A DNA stretch of 64,000 nucleotides from Deroplatys truncata. Lineage: Eukaryota > Arthropoda > Insecta > Mantodea > Mantidae. Position 1 is the stretch's first letter. Each line of letters starts with the position of its first letter. Where the stretch lies: the NCBI GenBank assembly GCA_030765065.1, contig CM060979.1, forward strand, positions 17,203,001-17,267,000, in the 5' to 3' direction. Positions 1 to 10,512 of the stretch are shown piece by piece. Both the position numbers and the translations under genes were made by a program. The notes below the pieces were generated by a model, which saw only the letters and a program-made list of their open reading frames with translations, was not told the origin of the DNA and made no database searches.

Positions 1-113
1 CAGTGAGGTAGCCTTGAGGCAATAATGAGTAAGAAAGTTTAATAATGCTACTAGTCATTATTGAAGCAACAATAATGTAAATTTTGAGACGGTTTATAAA
101 TCAACAACTAAAA
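1..113 (+). repeat. TGAGGCAG solo-LTR-like unit, interior part
   Basis: This segment matches about 63330-63440 nearly base for base (gaggta, aataatgagtaagaaag, gctactagtca blocks), so it is the plus-orientation TGAGGCAG family. The terminus lies about 245 bp outside the window. Similarity stops near 113. From 114 to 330 I recognise nothing. It may pair with the inverted unit ending at 2638, as two such units do at 36-38 kb. Confidence 0.6.
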
Positions 114-330
114 CTTTGGTACATGTTTCATAGTGAGTGATACTACTGTATATGTACACACTCAAGCACCAAGTTTTCTGTGAAAATGAATGTGGCTTTG
201 GATTTAATAAAGTAGAGCCCCTCGGTGTTAACTGCATTTCAAACCTTCCCAATAATCCGGCACTCATATGTGCAAGGGATTGCCGCATTAGCGAGAGTCT
301 AGTGTATTCAAGTTCAGTAGCTTTCAAATA

Positions 331-1654
331 CGAGGTACGTCCAGAAAGTAAGTTCCGTTTCAATTTCCCTCCGCTGGGATCGCAGTTCCGCACATGCGCG
401 GTAGACGCTCCGTATCAAGGAGAAGAAACGTGCGCCATTTTGAGATCGCTGTCAGCCACGTACGCTTTGTTGTGCTTGTTTACAATGTCAGTGTTGATTG
501 AAAATCCCGCCGCTTGTGAAATCAGATCTGTGATTCGTTTTCTGAAAGCTAGGAAAATGAAACCAATTGAAATTTATCGGCAAATTTGCGAAGTTTACGG
601 ACAAAATGCGATGAGTGATTCAATGGTGAGAAGATGGGTCCGACAGTTCAATGAAGGACGTAGTGAAGTGCACGATGAAGAACGAAGTGGGCGTCCATCT
701 TTGGTTACAGAAGAACTGGTTCACGCGATTGATGACAAGATCCAGGAAAACCGCAAGTTTACAATTAGTACTCTCGCTATGGAATTTCCCCAAATCTCAC
801 GATCACTAATTCATGAAATTGTTACCGAAAAACTGAAATTTCGTAAACTTTGCTCTCGTTGGGTACCAAAGATTCTTACTGAGCAACACAAAACAAACCG
901 GATGGGTAGTGCACTTCAGTTTTTGACCCGTTATGATGAAGGCGGCGAAGAATTTCTAACACAGATAGTCTCAGGAGATGAAACTTGGGTTTCTTACGAC
1001 ATCCCTGAAAGTAAGCGGCAATCAATGGAATGGAGGCACACTTCATCCCCAGCAAAGGTTAAGCCTAAACAAATCTTGACACCTCGAAAAATGATGTGCA
1101 CAGTGTTCTGGGACTGGAAAGGCATCTTACTCATTGATTTCTTACCGCGTGGTCAAACAATCAAAGCAGATGTTTATTGCAAGACACTTAGGAAATTGCG
1201 CCGCGCAATACAGAATAAGCACCGAAGATTGCTGTCAAAAGGTGTTGTTTTTCTTCAAGACAACGCACGACCACACACTGCAAATGTGACGCAAAACCTC
1301 CTACAGGGATTTTGCTGGGACGTGTTTGACCATCCTCCGTACAGCCCTGACCTCGCTCCTAGCGATTTTCATCTGTTCTTACATCTCAAATCTTTCCTTG
1401 GCGGTCAACACTTCAACAATGACGAAGAGCTGAAAGAAAATGTTTCCAACTGGTTGAAGACACAGGCGTAAACCTTCTATGAAGAAGGTATACAAAATTT
1501 TGTGCCACGCTATGACAAATGCCTGCAAAATTTCGGCAGTTATATGGAAAAGTAGTTTAAGAGTTGTAGAATTTTGTGCAATAAATAATTTTTCTGTATC
1601 TGTACACAATTTAATTTTATTACTAAACGGAACTTACTTTCTGGACGTACCTCG
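331..1654 (+). mobile_element. mariner element, nearly intact
   Basis: A 1,324 bp Tc1/mariner-superfamily DNA transposon. Its ends are inverted copies beginning CGAGGTACGTCCAGAAAGTA, about 30 bp long, and it is flanked by the expected TA target duplication (329-330 and 1655-1656). The length is typical of the family. It carries a single transposase reading frame. Intact ends, intact target duplication and only one nonsense change suggest a recent insertion. Confidence 0.95.
485..1555 (+). pseudogene. mariner transposase with one in-frame stop
   Basis: The transposase cuts and pastes the element in the nucleus at TA sites. The frame opens at ATG 485, within the element and downstream of the left inverted repeat. 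It reads through the N-terminal helix-turn-helix region (RSVIRFLKARKMKP, DSMVRRWVRQFNEGR) and the catalytic core: SGDETW (first D), LQDNARPHT (second D) and YSPDLAPSDFHLF (third D, 34 residues after the second). This is the canonical DD34D signature and all three acidic residues are present. A TAA at 1469-1471 interrupts codon 329. The same frame then continues for 27 codons (TFYEEGIQNFVPRYDKC to YMEK) to TAG at 1553-1555, the usual mariner C-terminus. Total length about 356 codons, as expected. No frameshift is visible. Reading upstream from 137 only adds flanking DNA and is not the real start. Confidence 0.93.
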
Positions 1655-1760
1655 TATAAGACTCGAAGATTTTCAGTAACATCTCTCCACCTCAAGCTTT
1701 CCTTTTAATGAAAAAAGTTTCGTTCATTTTATTTTTTCAGAAACGGTGCTTATCGATTTT
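1655..1760. other. Unclassified link between mariner and LTR-like unit
   Basis: About 100 bp, AT-rich, with no match I recognise elsewhere in the window. Together with 114-330 it is presumably the pre-insertion target of the mariner. Confidence 0.4.
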
Positions 1761-2638
1761 GATTCTTTCACGCAAATCGTGTGTAGGGCAAGGGTTCAAA
1801 GTGAAGAAGGTTAATTTTATGGCGGTGTTGTATTGTATTTCAACTATTGGAAGCCGAACACTTGAAGTAGATGCAACCGCACGTATGCTACCCGGTAGCC
1901 TTCGCCCCAAGTTTAAAAATATTTATGTTTGCCTCGGCTGCGTCAGTTTATTATTAGAGACATGGATTTCTTTGCAGGGAGTAGTGCGGCTAAGAATGTA
2001 GGCTTACACAGATTATAATTTGTACTTCACTCCATTTATTAATTCTTTAAACGGTTAAAATAACACTTCACTGATATAGAGAGCTGTGATATTCTTATTT
2101 GCACTTTTTAACACGCAAACTATTTCTTGTCTCACACTGAATACGTATTCAATTTCTCGAGGACGCGTCTCGCGTCTGGTTAGGAACACTGTCTGCTAGC
2201 AACTGACTTCTGAATTTGTACAATTTGCCCTATTTCAGTTTCTGATTGGCTAATCCTACTCCAATAGAATACTTTCATTTAACTTAAGCTTTTTTTTCTG
2301 GCTGTTGATTGGCTATTTTTAAACTGTCTCAAAATTTATATTATTGCTGCTCTAATAATGACTAGTAGCATTTAAATTTCCTTACTCATTATTGCCTCAA
2401 GGTTACCTCATTGTTAGCAACTTTAAACCTATTATTCTCACACCTCCTACATTATTAAATTACGTAGTGCATTCACATAACATTATTGAACATGTTTACA
2501 ATAATATAAGCATATGCATTGACTGTTACATACATTTTACAAATTATTACATACACATTGCTGCAAGGTGGGCTGTTATTTAATTTACATATTATATAAT
2601 TTAATTGAAATTATTCAAATGTTAAAAATACTGCCTCA
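1760..2638 (-). repeat. TGAGGCAG solo-LTR-like unit, minus orientation
   Basis: The right end TACTGCCTCA at 2638 and the interior (ggctacc/ccggtagcc, gcctcggctgcgtcag, attggctatttt) match units ending at 37024 and 52677. On the minus strand it reads TGAGGCAGTATTTTT, then CCAAT boxes, then the body. No reading frame. The left boundary is uncertain. Read as a fossil LTR-type unit of about 0.9 kb. Confidence 0.65.
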
Positions 2639-3320
2639 AGATATGAAATAATAAAAGCTATAATTTGGTAGGTTATCGTCACTGTTTACCCTTACAAAGT
2701 TGGAATGTTTTCAAACAGCAGTGAATGATCTGTGCGCCTCACCCCGCTTTGCTTTATTTCATCATATTCGTGTTTTTGTTTCCCCCAACATTTTTGCCTG
2801 ATGGCGTCTTTAGAGGTCATTTCATTCGTTAATTTTTTATCTTATACACTACTGTTTTCAGTGCTAGGCTTAGCTGTTTCTTGCGGCCCCTTAACACTCG
2901 TGGTACCTCTGACGTTACTAGAAGTACGTCGGGCCGAATATTCGAGCCCCTCCCGTTAGGGAGCTGTTCGGATTGGGTTGGTCTCGACGGGGCAGTGGTT
3001 CCCCATACCCATGGGAGATTGGGTACATCTGTATGGGTTTCCATACCGGCGGGGTTCTGAGACACCTCAATGTCTTCCGGTACGCCCTGGAGAGCCGGTA
3101 GATGGCTTGCTAGAAAGCTGTCGGCCCTACCGAGGTTATCGGTAGTCGCCCTTTCGGGATGACGCGCGTAAGTGGCATTCCACTTCCATCTCCATGGGTC
3201 TTTTTAGGAAACCAGCTACTGGCCTCATGGGGAAACCCCAGTTAGAGTGTCACTCGGATGGCGCTAACCCTGGGCAGAGAAGGGGGGCTTTGCCTCGGGT
3301 AGACCTTCGCACTTAACTTA
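2639..3320. other. GC-rich unclassified block, possible LINE 5' UTR
   Basis: After a short AT-rich lead, 2885-3320 is markedly GC-rich against the AT-rich surroundings and full of short hairpin-like motifs (cccctcccgttagggag; ggggaaacccc). No convincing coding potential in any frame. The composition resembles untranslated leader regions of non-LTR retrotransposons, but no diagnostic domain is present, so this is a guess. Confidence 0.25.
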
Positions 3321-3967
3321 ACTGTCATATTAACACACATTTTACTTGAATAATCACACACATTCGTTATTAATTTGCTTTTTACCAATATTTCGCCTCC
3401 TCCCAGCTTCTTCCTCTAAAACTGTAAATATCTACGTAAAATGTTAAGTAAATAACCTTCATAACACTTCACAGTATTTTGACGTACACACCTCCTTGCA
3501 AGTGATATTAACCTATACTGCCTTCTTTCTCGCGCCTGTTAGTTGAATAGCCGGATGACTTTTGCTTGTCTGCTTTTCTGATTGATTCGCACAATGAATG
3601 CAAGAAGTTACAGGGTTCTGGCTTGTTTTAAAAAACTGCTTCGAACCCTCCTAAACATTTTTCTCGCTTAGTTTCCCTCGTAAAACCAATAACAGAAACA
3701 TTTCTCGCTGGCTAACGTTTCTACTGCATAGGTGTAGTATTTTCCTAATATATTTGAGTTTAAAAATGATAAATCTTATTAAAGATGGAGAATTCAAACT
3801 TGGCAGGAATCACCACTCTTAGTATATTCTAGCTAAGAAAAAATATTACTCCGTTCTACCCTTTTGCTTATTAGTTACTTATAATAAGCATATGAACAGC
3901 AAATATCGTGGTTTTGCTGAAAAATTAATTTTCTTTAGAAATTTGTGTCCACAAATAGGTGTTCTCG
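3321..3967. other. AT-rich, nothing recognised
   Basis: AT-rich, non-coding. No repeat match within the window was found by eye. Confidence 0.4.
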
Positions 3968-4505
3968 CTACAACAGCGCACTCAGTGTGTCGTATGGTAT
4001 GTGAAATGTGTCATATGAGACGCGTGGGTTTCAGTTTTCCAAATAATGCAGTTATGCTCGTTGACTTGGCCACTCACATGAAATGTGGCTTTGCCCATGA
4101 TCATCCATCCACTGATCGTCCGCTTCCTGCCTCTTCCTCCTTGCTTCTATAATACATTCTGTGCGAGGCAGTTTGAGACCATTCGTCAAGAAAAGGTACC
4201 AGTTAATGTTTCACTGTAATGGGGCACACTGACAGTTGTACTGAAGTCTGAAAGCTCGCCAAGTCACTGTTAAAAAGTTAACTTAAAAAACTCGCATACC
4301 ATATGACATACTGCTAGCGTTGTTGTAGCATGACCGCCATTTTGTCTCCTATGCACAATAGCGCGTCATGCCATGCAGGTGAACTCTGAAGCATCACTCA
4401 TTGTTAACTTCCAGCATTTTCGCTTACGTTACAGTAAATTGCTCAGAGATGTGTGCATTAACCGTTTTACTTTTCTGACATCTGAAACGGATCGCCCTGT
4501 ATAAG
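3968..4505. repeat. Inverted-repeat fragment, possible DNA transposon relic
   Basis: 34 bp arms at 3968-4001 and 4295-4328 are inverted copies (28 of 34 positions match by eye; ctacaaca...tatggtatg). The right flank ends in gatcgccctgtata near 4502, which resembles the outer end of Tc1/mariner-superfamily elements. No matching left terminus was found. Family unknown. Confidence 0.3.
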
Positions 4506-4639
4506 AACAGAATATTTACACCATGTTATTAGCAACTTGGCGACAGCGTGAGAGGAGAAAAGGACGAAGCTAATAGCAACAGTATACGTTAGACAGAGAC
4601 AGAGATATCTCATTTACCTCCCTAGCGTCTTTTAAGGTT

Positions 4640-5000
4640 GAGACAAGCTATAGAAGTAGACATTACGTAAATTGCTTCCTGTTTATGTATTCATCCCCGT
4701 GATTTGATGGCTTCCTGATAGGAATGTGCCTGCAATCCAGGCCACCTATTGCACATGGAAAAAAACGTTTCCTTTGCCACTCCAGTTTGGCATTTTCAAA
4801 AGCATTGGTTAGCTCCAGCAATGATAGTATCCATTAATGGTGTTGCATAAGGTAGATTGATGTACACCTAAGTCTTCTCCAAAACCCATCTGAAATCCTG
4901 GGTCACTTAAACACCTTGCGGCAGTCACCTCCTCCGTCCGTTGCTGTAGGCTTACCTTGATGCATCTCCCATGTTAATTCCAGAAGTTCGCAGTGTGCTG
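4640..5000 (-). pseudogene. PIF/Harbinger transposase fragment (catalytic region)
   Basis: Read on the minus strand this encodes two blocks characteristic of PIF/Harbinger DDE nucleases, which excise and insert elements at short AT-rich sites. The upstream block reads LSDPGFQMGFGEDLGVHQST, matching the helix region before the core. The downstream block reads RFFPCAIGGLDCRHIPIRKP then NHGDEYINRKQF, matching the family pattern 'G-IDGTHIPI-KP----EYVNRK' that holds the first catalytic aspartate (here GLDCRH). The blocks are in shifted frames relative to one another, and an in-frame stop follows RKQFT. Neither C-terminal catalytic motifs nor inverted ends were found. It is an old fragment. An oppositely oriented N-terminal piece of the same superfamily lies at 6400-6680. 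Confidence 0.72.
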
Positions 5001-5198
5001 GTTCTCTGCAATTTTATCCTCGGCTAGCTGCAGTAGTTTTCTTTAAACTATATGGGAGCATGGACTTATCCTCGGTAAAGGAAGCGTAGATCTCGGGTGG
5101 TGATATAGGAAGACATAGACGTGCTTTGGTTATGAACAGATGACACTGTCGTTTCTTTTTATTTTACTAACCCACGTAGTATACAACACTGGTATTGC

Positions 5199-5785
5199 CG
5201 CTGTTGAAATACTGTCCACCGCTGTCAAAACGCGGCGCGGATATGACATGAAGTTTAAATATGCTTGTTATCTCTTTACGAGTAGCGGTTCTTGGGTGTG
5301 TTTCTAAAACTATCTTTATTCCCTTTTTGGCGCGATATCTCACACATCCTGCAGCATCGCTCCCTGACCACACATGACAAATTTCCAAACTGAAATGAAA
5401 ATGCCAACTGCCAAACTGCCAACTACCTCGAATTTGCTCCAAACAGATCCATTTATAGTCGCAGGCTTCTGAGGCTGCTTCCTTTCCTATTGGTCCATTT
5501 TTTAGCGCCACACGACGCGTCTCACTATTTCGTATAAACTTCCAGGGATCTCATTGGTCCAAGTTTAATATAAATCGCGGCTTTTCCTACATTTACCGTT
5601 AAGCTATCTGTCTCTCTCACTTGGTCACGGCGAATTATCAAATAAAGGGACAAAGGCGCTACACCCTCGCTGTAGGAATAATGGCCCTGCGACCAAAGAG
5701 ACGTCATAAAACTAGATTTTCTGCCCTCGAAGGCACTATTCCTGTAGCTAAAACATTTCGTCGTGGACAGTATTTTAACACAGCG
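5199..5785. repeat. Short element with ~21 bp inverted ends and divergent promoter-like core
   Basis: Left end CGCTGTTGAAATACTGTCC (5199) and right end at 5785 are inverted copies differing by a 2-base gap and one substitution, giving a ~590 bp unit. Its interior carries TATAAAT on the minus strand at 5451-5457, TATAAAT on the plus strand at 5569-5575, and two CCAAT boxes (minus strand) at 5489 and 5553. No target duplication was seen. Frames on both strands are short and unrecognised. Confidence 0.35.
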
Positions 5786-6399
5786 CTTAAATTATTTACA
5801 TTAAACCATTTATAACTCTTCTAATATTAGTAACCTAGATACATACATATCGTTAAATCAGCCTTCTTAAACTATACAAGCAGTGTAAGAAAAAGATATG
5901 TACATAGTATGATTTAACATCAATAAAAATTAATTAATAAATTATCTATAATTACAGTTCTCGGGCTCGGCCTAGAGTTGCCGTTTCAACCTCAGCAAAG
6001 TGCGTAGGCGTTGTTCAGATGAAAGGGCTCCGCCCCTGGTTTTCCTACCTTCACCCAAAAATGTTGTGCCAACTACCTAACCTTCTCTCTTTCAAATCGG
6101 TACAAAGTCTTGCAATTACGGTCACTTCCGTGGCGACGCACTGAATGCACTTTTGTGGTACGTACGTTATCCTTAAATTGAGCCATTATGTCGAAAGGCA
6201 GGTCTCCACTGCCTCAAGAATCAGTACACAAGACTCGGCACTAAATATAGACAACTTATGCAATGCGAAGCTGGAATTCCCATTCACATTCCTTCTCCAC
6301 ACATTAACAAGCGAGGCAAAGTGTAAACACGTTGCGTTTGTTAATACCAATAACCACGTGGATTATAATTATGAAGATTTATCCTTTGTGGTCACAACG

Positions 6400-6680
6400 T
6401 GTGCTTGGTGGGAAAGGTGCAAGAATAAAAGAAGAAAGTTTTGGGTGCTCCCTTTCCTAAGCTATAGGCAACGATGTAAATAGCATCTTGTCTGAGCTGA
6501 AAGTTGAAGGCAAATTCGGCGTAAAGAATTTTCTAAGAATGTCGAAAGGAGGTTTCAATTTGTTGCTGATTTCAGCAATTGCAAAATAAGAGAAGAATTT
6601 CAGAGCAGCCATATCAGCTGAACTGAGATTAGGTTTAACCTCTTTCTTTCGTCATAAAAAATACGGGCAAGCTCACGTAA
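6400..6680 (+). pseudogene. PIF/Harbinger transposase fragment (N-terminal)
   Basis: The plus strand encodes the conserved N-terminal half of a PIF/Harbinger transposase in broken frames: KNKRRKFWVLPF, then SILSELKVEGKFGVKNFLRM followed by SKGGFNLLL, then NFRAAISAELRLGLTSFF. These correspond in order to the family's 'RRKRRFWVHP', 'EL--DE--F-NYFRMS---F--LL' and 'TNFR-AIS--ERL--TLRFLA' blocks. Breaks: a TAA after RQRCK and at least two frame changes between blocks. No inverted ends were recognised. The minus-strand fragment at 4640-5000 would supply the following domain but points the other way, so either two copies or one inverted copy is present. Confidence 0.7.
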
Positions 6681-6689
6681 ACACTCCCT

Positions 6690-7405
6690 TTTCTTGATTT
6701 TCTTTCCATAGTCTATTAGGAATAAATCACAAATGAGGGTCTTGCATGAAACTCATTAATTGTATTGTCTCTAGTTTCGTCCATTCCATGTTTCTCACTA
6801 GTAAGCACGAATTATATACATGGGCCAGTTGGCTATAAGTGTGGCCGAAGATAGTCGGATCTGCACGAAGTAAGCCGAATACATATAGCACTCGAGACTT
6901 GAATCAGCAGGTTACCTAAGACTTCTTGGTCAGTGGAGACACTCGTTTACCGCCGGCATGTTGAGATCAACGTGCTAAATCAACATGTTTTGTTGACTGT
7001 TGAGGCATCAACCTTAACAACCCGCCTCAGGCTAATGAGGTTGAGTCTGCTATTGATCAAGCTCAGCCAAGAGAAGTATAAACTCACCACCAAAAGTAAA
7101 TACTCTCTTTTATTCATACAGTTTTCTGAGTTCATACTCTCTCTCGAGTATATACCTACTTCAGTGTTAAGCTTGTACTCTCAACTAAGTTTATATACCA
7201 AATTTTATTAATATGATTCGTAATATTTATATACTCAAATTTGTTGAGCAAGAGCACATATTTTTATTCATACCACCCAATATATGCGATAATCGTGCAA
7301 AACAGTAACATTCAAAAAATGCTTATCTTATTAACAAGATGTTTCCAAGAACCAATCACCTGAAAATTCCATGTGAAATACAACAATGTTATATGGATAT
7401 TTTAT
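6690..7405. other. AT-rich, nothing recognised
   Basis: Non-coding, AT-rich. No repeat or gene signature seen apart from poor short frames. Confidence 0.4.
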
Positions 7406-7410
7406 CCAAG

Positions 7411-8230
7411 TTTTACTCTTTCTACTACGTACATAATAGGTAGAGAAGGTATTGTATTGCACCAAAAAATTCGATACCGAAGTTTCAACGAAATATACAT
7501 TTTGAGGCCACTGAATCCAAATAAACCATTTTTAGAAAAATGTCTGTCTGTGTACCTGTGAACAACGTAAGTAAAAATGATAAGTAGGATAAATACCAAA
7601 TTTGGTATTTAGATTTTCAAGTAAACATCCCTACCCTAAACTAACTTTAACAGAAATACTTTTTGGGAATGCTCTATTTTTTCGAAAATGGCTTTAACGA
7701 TTTTGATTAAAATAGCATATATTCATGATATTTACATTAAAACTACAATGTAGGTATATATTGAATTTTCTGGGAATAGCCTTTAAGTCCTGTTCATTCG
7801 GAAGGAATTTTGTATGACTTGTAAACGTTAAGCAACAGACCAAAAAGTAGTGATAAAAACACGTAATCCTTTAAAACGCACAATTTATTTCAAATAATTT
7901 TCTGTGGCATAAACTATTTCTGAGATATACGTTATTAATACTTCGAATTGATCATTACTTGCTCATTCTTTTAAACATTCAGTTGTTTATCGCGATGTCA
8001 TGGAAACAGTATGGAATTTTAAGGCCAGCATATAGCGTCCAGTTGTTAAACATTTGACTATCGCTGTTCTCTTTGTATCTATAACGAAATGTGTAATGTA
8101 GCTATTTCTGTAAATGTTTATTTGGATTACAATATAGTGGATGGAAAAGTAACCTTGAGTAAGAATAGTTTGTATATCCACTAATAAGGATAGAGTAAGT
8201 CATGTGAATGTATGACATCAGATTATTTTT
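7411..8230 (-). repeat. CTCTAC repeat, subfamily A copy
   Basis: Minus-oriented copy of the window's dominant repeat. On the plus strand it reads from the family 3' end (tactctttctactacg) to the 5' end (catgtgaatgtatgacatcag). The 3' outer inverted repeat is absent. It contains the near-invariant ~112 bp core at about 7994-8105. Confidence 0.85.
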
Positions 8231-9360
8231 GCAGTATGTAACCACTAATACCAGTATATCCAGTACGTAAAGAAAAATTCAAGTATATGTGCAGTATCGT
8301 AGATATCCTGTCTACATACTGTAGGTAGAAGGTAAAGCAATACGGCGTCGTAAAAAGGAATACTCTGGAATGGTAAAACCTAATTTGAAAATTAAAATTC
8401 TCCCCCAGATGGGCGGAAAGCAAGCCATTTGTAAAAACCGTACACAGCCTCTTGGTACTGACCTGCAGGCAAGGCACGGCAAGCGCAGGGCATGACCTGA
8501 GTGAGAAGTTGTCTCGAAAAGGAGGGGGGGGGAGGAGGGGCAGGTCCCCAGAAACAACAGCTTTCTTCTTCAGAGCACCATAAATTTCCCAGCTCTGAGC
8601 ATTGGGGATTTGTATGGTGTACGGGAGGGGAGTTCCCAAACCCCACATAAAAATACTAAGTAGGCGCCTGCAGTTATAAAACTCTTTGGAGTGGTGTAAT
8701 TTCCAGCATAAAAGCTCCGGTTGTATATTTACGTTGATATACCACTGCGACATCCGGTATAACGACGACGCTGTTGCTGCAGATTCCCTCGGTCACAGAT
8801 TTTAGCTGAGAGAGGTAAGAAAGGTAAATAAGCTTTAGCTGTTGGCGCAATGCATTTCCTTGACACGTAAGGTACCGAGACTACAACATACGAGTGGTTT
8901 GACATTTTCCCACCATTATGCGATAAGTCACTATAATCTGGTGATATTCGGGTTGTTAGGTTCCATTCATAACCGGCAACTCCTCCGGGGTACTAAGGAA
9001 AGCATGCATATTTACCAAATATTGGCATCTAAAACCTAACACTTGTCACGTTATTGAACGATAAATGTATCGCAATAATTCATTTTGTCGCACTTTAAGT
9101 GCGCATAGCTCCGGAACCCTTTATTTCAGAACACTGTACCAAGTCTCAGTTTGTAGATGAAAGTTCGCTTTTCATTACAGCATAGACTAATTATCTTTAT
9201 AATATTCAAAAAAATCTATATACAATTTTTACTTATTTTGATAGTCTTTGGATTTTTATAAAACTAAAATATTAGACTGACAATAATCCATAGTATCATT
9301 AGGAGAAGCCGGCAATGTTATTAAAGTGGTTATGTTTGAGCGTTCGTAGTTATAACTGTT
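8231..9360. other. Unclassified region with purine-rich stretch
   Basis: 8390-8650 is GC-richer and has a G-run (8521-8540). Three overlapping minus-strand frames of 81-176 codons cover it but are compositional and match nothing known to me. The rest is AT-rich and featureless. Confidence 0.35.
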
Positions 9361-9364
9361 TAAT

Positions 9365-9435
9365 CTCATATAAATAGTAATACAATATAATATAATTAAT
9401 ACTACGAGGGCATTATTATATTACTATTTATATGA
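9365..9435. repeat. 18-bp perfect inverted repeat (hairpin)
   Basis: CTCATATAAATAGTAATA at 9365-9382 is exactly inverted at 9418-9435, with a 35 bp AT-rich loop. Further weaker pairing extends outward (ttataactg / agttatagtt). Origin unknown. Confidence 0.7.
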
Positions 9436-9484
9436 GGTTAGTTATAGTTATATTAAATAGGTTAATTATACGAGCATTTAATTA

Positions 9485-9711
9485 TTATTAGATTCCACAG
9501 GATGGGAAACAAGAAAAGGGAATAAGATCAAAGATAAACTCAGGAAAGTATGGTATACCTTGAGTGGTAAATTATAGAATAAACAATCTCAAAGAAACTG
9601 GTACTACAAATTTTAAAAAAATAGTTAGAAGTACTATAAACTATGGCTCCGATGTGTGGTCTCTGAACTATCAGTTGAAAAGAAAGTTATTGACAACAGA
9701 AATGGATTATT
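9485..9711 (+). pseudogene. LINE reverse-transcriptase C-terminal fragment (RTE-like)
   Basis: The plus strand encodes KIVRSTINYGSDVWSL, then NYQLKRKLLTTEMDYW. This matches the end of the RT domain in RTE-type and related non-LTR retrotransposons (pattern 'L--SVL-YGCETW-L----KKL-ATEMDFWRR'), which copy themselves by target-primed reverse transcription. Upstream 9490-9560 is compatible with more of the same domain but too decayed to align. Only this short stretch is left. It stops abruptly at 9711, where GC-rich sequence of a different LINE begins, so either a second element inserted here or a deletion joined the two. Dead fragment. Confidence 0.65.
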
Positions 9712-10078
9712 GGGCCGCGCAGTGGTTCCTCTACCCGCGCAGCCGCCAGCCTGCATCGCCCTCATCGAGTCTTCCAACTCCAGTTCGGACCACAGCACAG
9801 TCGAGCCAACCTTGCGGGATGCCATCCAGGCCGTTCAGAACAGGGCGCTTCGGATGATCTATGATACCGGGCGTAGATTCCCGTCACACATCCTACACAC
9901 CCACTCCGGTCTCCCATACATCGTGGACGTGGTGCGGGAGAGGACCCACACCATATACACGAAACTCACTTACCACACCAACCAGCTGGTGAACTCTTTG
10001 TGCCGCTACGACCACAAGGCGCCACGGCGGAGAAAGAGCTACCGATTGCCGAAGGACAGCTTGGGCCCCCGAGGCTGA
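9712..10078 (+). pseudogene. jockey-like LINE ORF2 C-terminus
   Basis: The open frame ends at TGA 10078. It contains LRDAIQAVQNRALRMIYD, then FPSHILHTHSGLPYIVDVV, then IYTKLTYHTNQLVNSL. This is the conserved region just after the reverse-transcriptase domain of jockey/CR1-type LINEs ('LQ-IQNKALR-I------I---LP-I---------KL--HPN-L---L'). No polymerase active-site motif lies in the window because the element is 5'-truncated at about 9712. The remaining frame is intact. Codon use is strongly GC-rich compared with every neighbour, which fits a different source. The C-terminal RRRKSYRLPKD tail is basic, as is usual for these ORFs. Confidence 0.75.
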
Positions 10079-10109
10079 GGTCTGCCAATCCCTCATTTCT
10101 CAAACTTCC

Positions 10110-10155
10110 CCAAGTTAAGCAGCATTGGGCCCGGTCGCTAGCTGGATGAGTGACC
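10110..10155 (+). repeat. 5S-rRNA-like segment 1
   Basis: AAGTTAAGCAGC, then GGGCCCGGT, then TGGATGAGTGACC follow in the order and spacing of the internal promoter of 5S rRNA genes (box A, intermediate element, box C). About 46 bp, strong match by eye to the generic 5S central region. The rest of a 5S gene is absent, so this is a derived fragment in the LINE 3' region, not a gene. Confidence 0.7.
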
Positions 10156-10272
10156 ATCTAGCAGCGACCCGCCCTGCCGCCAACTTGAGTACCCCCATCC
10201 CATTACCTAGCATTCCCATCTTGATTTGCTGCCATGCCGGCCTGCTTAACTTGACGACCACACAAGCGGTCA

Positions 10273-10315
10273 CCCAAGTTAAGCAGCACTGGCCTTGGTC
10301 ACCACTTGGTCGCTA
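10273..10315 (+). repeat. 5S-rRNA-like segment 2
   Basis: Second copy 163 bp downstream: CCAAGTTAAGCAGCACTGG, then CTTGGTCACCACTTGGTCG. Box A is kept, but the TGGATG of box C has become TTGGTCG. More diverged than segment 1. Confidence 0.6.
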
Positions 10316-10442
10316 GTCCGCCCATGAGGGAAAACCGAGACCCAGCCAATGGTAGCGCACAAAGCAAAACCCCGCCCATGACAGATTGACAAACATCAAA
10401 AGCTTGTGTATATTCTTTTAACCTCCTTTATCGCACAGGTAA

Positions 10443-10500
10443 AGCCGCGAACGCGGCTAGGTACTGTGGCGATTATATTCCGCCCAGGTAAACCTGGGCG
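10443..10500 (+). other. Two adjacent perfect hairpins
   Basis: AGCCGCGAACGCGGCT (10443-10458, 7 bp stem) and CGCCCAGGTAAACCTGGGCG (10481-10500, 9 bp stem), each with a 2-base AA loop. They sit in the GC-rich LINE block and may be RNA structures of its 3' region. Confidence 0.7.
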
Positions 10501-10512
10501 ACCTGTTTTCGA

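Noticed and set aside
137-484. N-terminal extension of the long frame through the mariner
   Set aside because: It begins outside the element and crosses the inverted repeat. The transposase homology starts at ATG 485.
2885-3320. rRNA or structured RNA gene
   Set aside because: GC-rich and hairpin-prone, but no rRNA, snRNA or RNase P signature could be recognised.
5621-5815. Histone-like gene start after the promoter-like core
   Set aside because: The residues do not match any histone N-terminus.
8223-8753. 176-codon minus-strand frame
   Set aside because: It overlaps a G-rich tract with three open frames at once, has no known motif and spans part of a repeat end.
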